This document shows, piece by piece, positions 27,156-27,414 of a stretch of DNA of 27,414 bases (within the stretch, counting starts at the first letter, position 1; each line of letters opens with the position of its first letter). The DNA comes from Streptomyces thinghirensis (GTDB lineage: Bacteria > Actinomycetota > Actinomycetia > Streptomycetales > Streptomycetaceae): NCBI GenBank assembly GCA_021502835.1, contig JAKFGP010000006.1:1-27414 (forward strand). Direction: 5' to 3'. Below the pieces are notes generated by a model. It saw only the letters and a program-made list of their open reading frames with translations, made no database searches and was not told the origin of the DNA. Both the position numbers and the translations under genes were made by a program.

Positions 27156-27414
27156 ATGAAGATCTTCTGCGGTATCGACTGGGCCAGCGACCATCATGAC
27201 GTCGCCCTCTCGTCGATGCCGACGGCATACTGGTGGCCCGGGCCAGGATCACTGACGACGCTGCCGGCCTCCAACAGCTACTGGACCTCCTGGCCGAGCA
27301 CCGCAGGGACACTCCCGAAACTCGCATACCAGCCGCCATCGAGACGTGCCGGGACTTGCGGGTGGCCTGCTTGCGAACCACCGGCCGCCACCCGTCTAAT
27401 CACCCGATGGCAGC
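27156..27414 (+). CDS. IS110-family transposase, 3' partial and frameshifted
   Basis: ATG at 27156 begins MKIFCGIDWASDHHDVAL, the RuvC-like (DEDD) N-terminus of IS110 transposases with the first acidic residue in GIDWAS. After an indel at about 27210 the frame continues VDADGILVARARITDDAAG and LQQLLDLLAEH, then AAIETCRD with the Glu of the second motif, and CLRTTGRHPSN near the window end. The C-terminal serine domain lies outside the window. The enzyme acts with the element's bridge RNA to recombine at chosen sites. Confidence 0.8.
   Translation, partial: MKIFCGIDWASDHHDVALSSMPTAYWWPGPGSLTTLPASNSYWTSWPSTAGTLPKLAYQPPSRRAGTCGWPACEPPAATRLITRWQ

Larger units (their letters stand above)
26829..27414 (+). 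mobile_element. IS110-family element, left part
   Basis: A non-coding left end of about 327 bases (26829-27155) is followed by an IS110-type transposase that runs off the window. The left boundary is placed where the IS5 transposase reading breaks. IS110 elements lack inverted repeats and long target duplications, so the exact boundary cannot be fixed from one side. Confidence 0.6.

Noticed and set aside
1..27414. CRISPR array or tandem repeats
   Set aside because: No regularly spaced direct repeats were found. The only notable repeats are the helicase tails, the IS ends and the hairpins listed.

Overview
The window is GC-rich actinobacterial DNA, most likely Streptomyces. The evidence is the very high third-position GC, frequent GTG starts and families typical of that genus: a replication-relaxation protein, a helicase with helicase-associated tails, DUF4760 and DUF4238 proteins, and IS110/IS5 elements. 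Gene scraps (idonate dehydrogenase, helicase tails, a GntR tail, a DNA ligase core) sit beside insertion sequences, which suggests an accessory or subtelomeric region. Nearly every long gene is split by one or more frameshifts although its motifs are kept. I therefore read genes across frameshifts; single-gene coordinates are approximate where noted. Uncorrected sequencing indels are the likeliest cause, but true decay cannot be excluded.

Region 1 (1-2354) is a mosaic of partial genes: a membrane-anchored hypothetical protein cut by the window edge, a hypothetical protein joined to an internal fragment of an MDR dehydrogenase, and a further hypothetical protein.

Region 2 (2406-11827, all on the + strand) is the most interesting. 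A giant caspase-like/NACHT-type NTPase/WD40 protein is translationally coupled (ATGA) to an alpha/beta hydrolase. Two unrecognised genes follow, then a CHAT-domain protease. Two caspase-clan proteases, a STAND switch with a WD40 sensor and a serine hydrolase together look like an NLR-like conflict or antiphage locus. I infer that the WD40 part senses, the NTPase switches, and the proteases and hydrolase act as effectors or processors.

Region 3 (11930-16710) holds an IS-like end remnant, the C-terminal half of a helicase, a small membrane protein, an HTH regulator with a coupled hypothetical gene, a small - strand hypothetical gene, a replication-relaxation protein and a secreted protein. Several strong hairpin terminators separate the units.

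Region 4 (17077-21720) is a compact isoprenoid operon: ABC ATPase, ABC permease, squalene/phytoene synthase-like enzyme, cis-prenyltransferase and trans-polyprenyl diphosphate synthase. No cyclase or desaturase is visible. It is followed directly by a second helicase-tail scrap.

Region 5 (22113-27414) has a - strand pair (a DUF4238 protein and a ~550-residue unknown), GntR and DNA ligase scraps, a DUF4760 membrane protein and a 56-residue zinc-ribbon-like gene. It ends with an IS5-type element interrupted by an IS110-family element whose left-end non-coding DNA probably encodes a bridge RNA.
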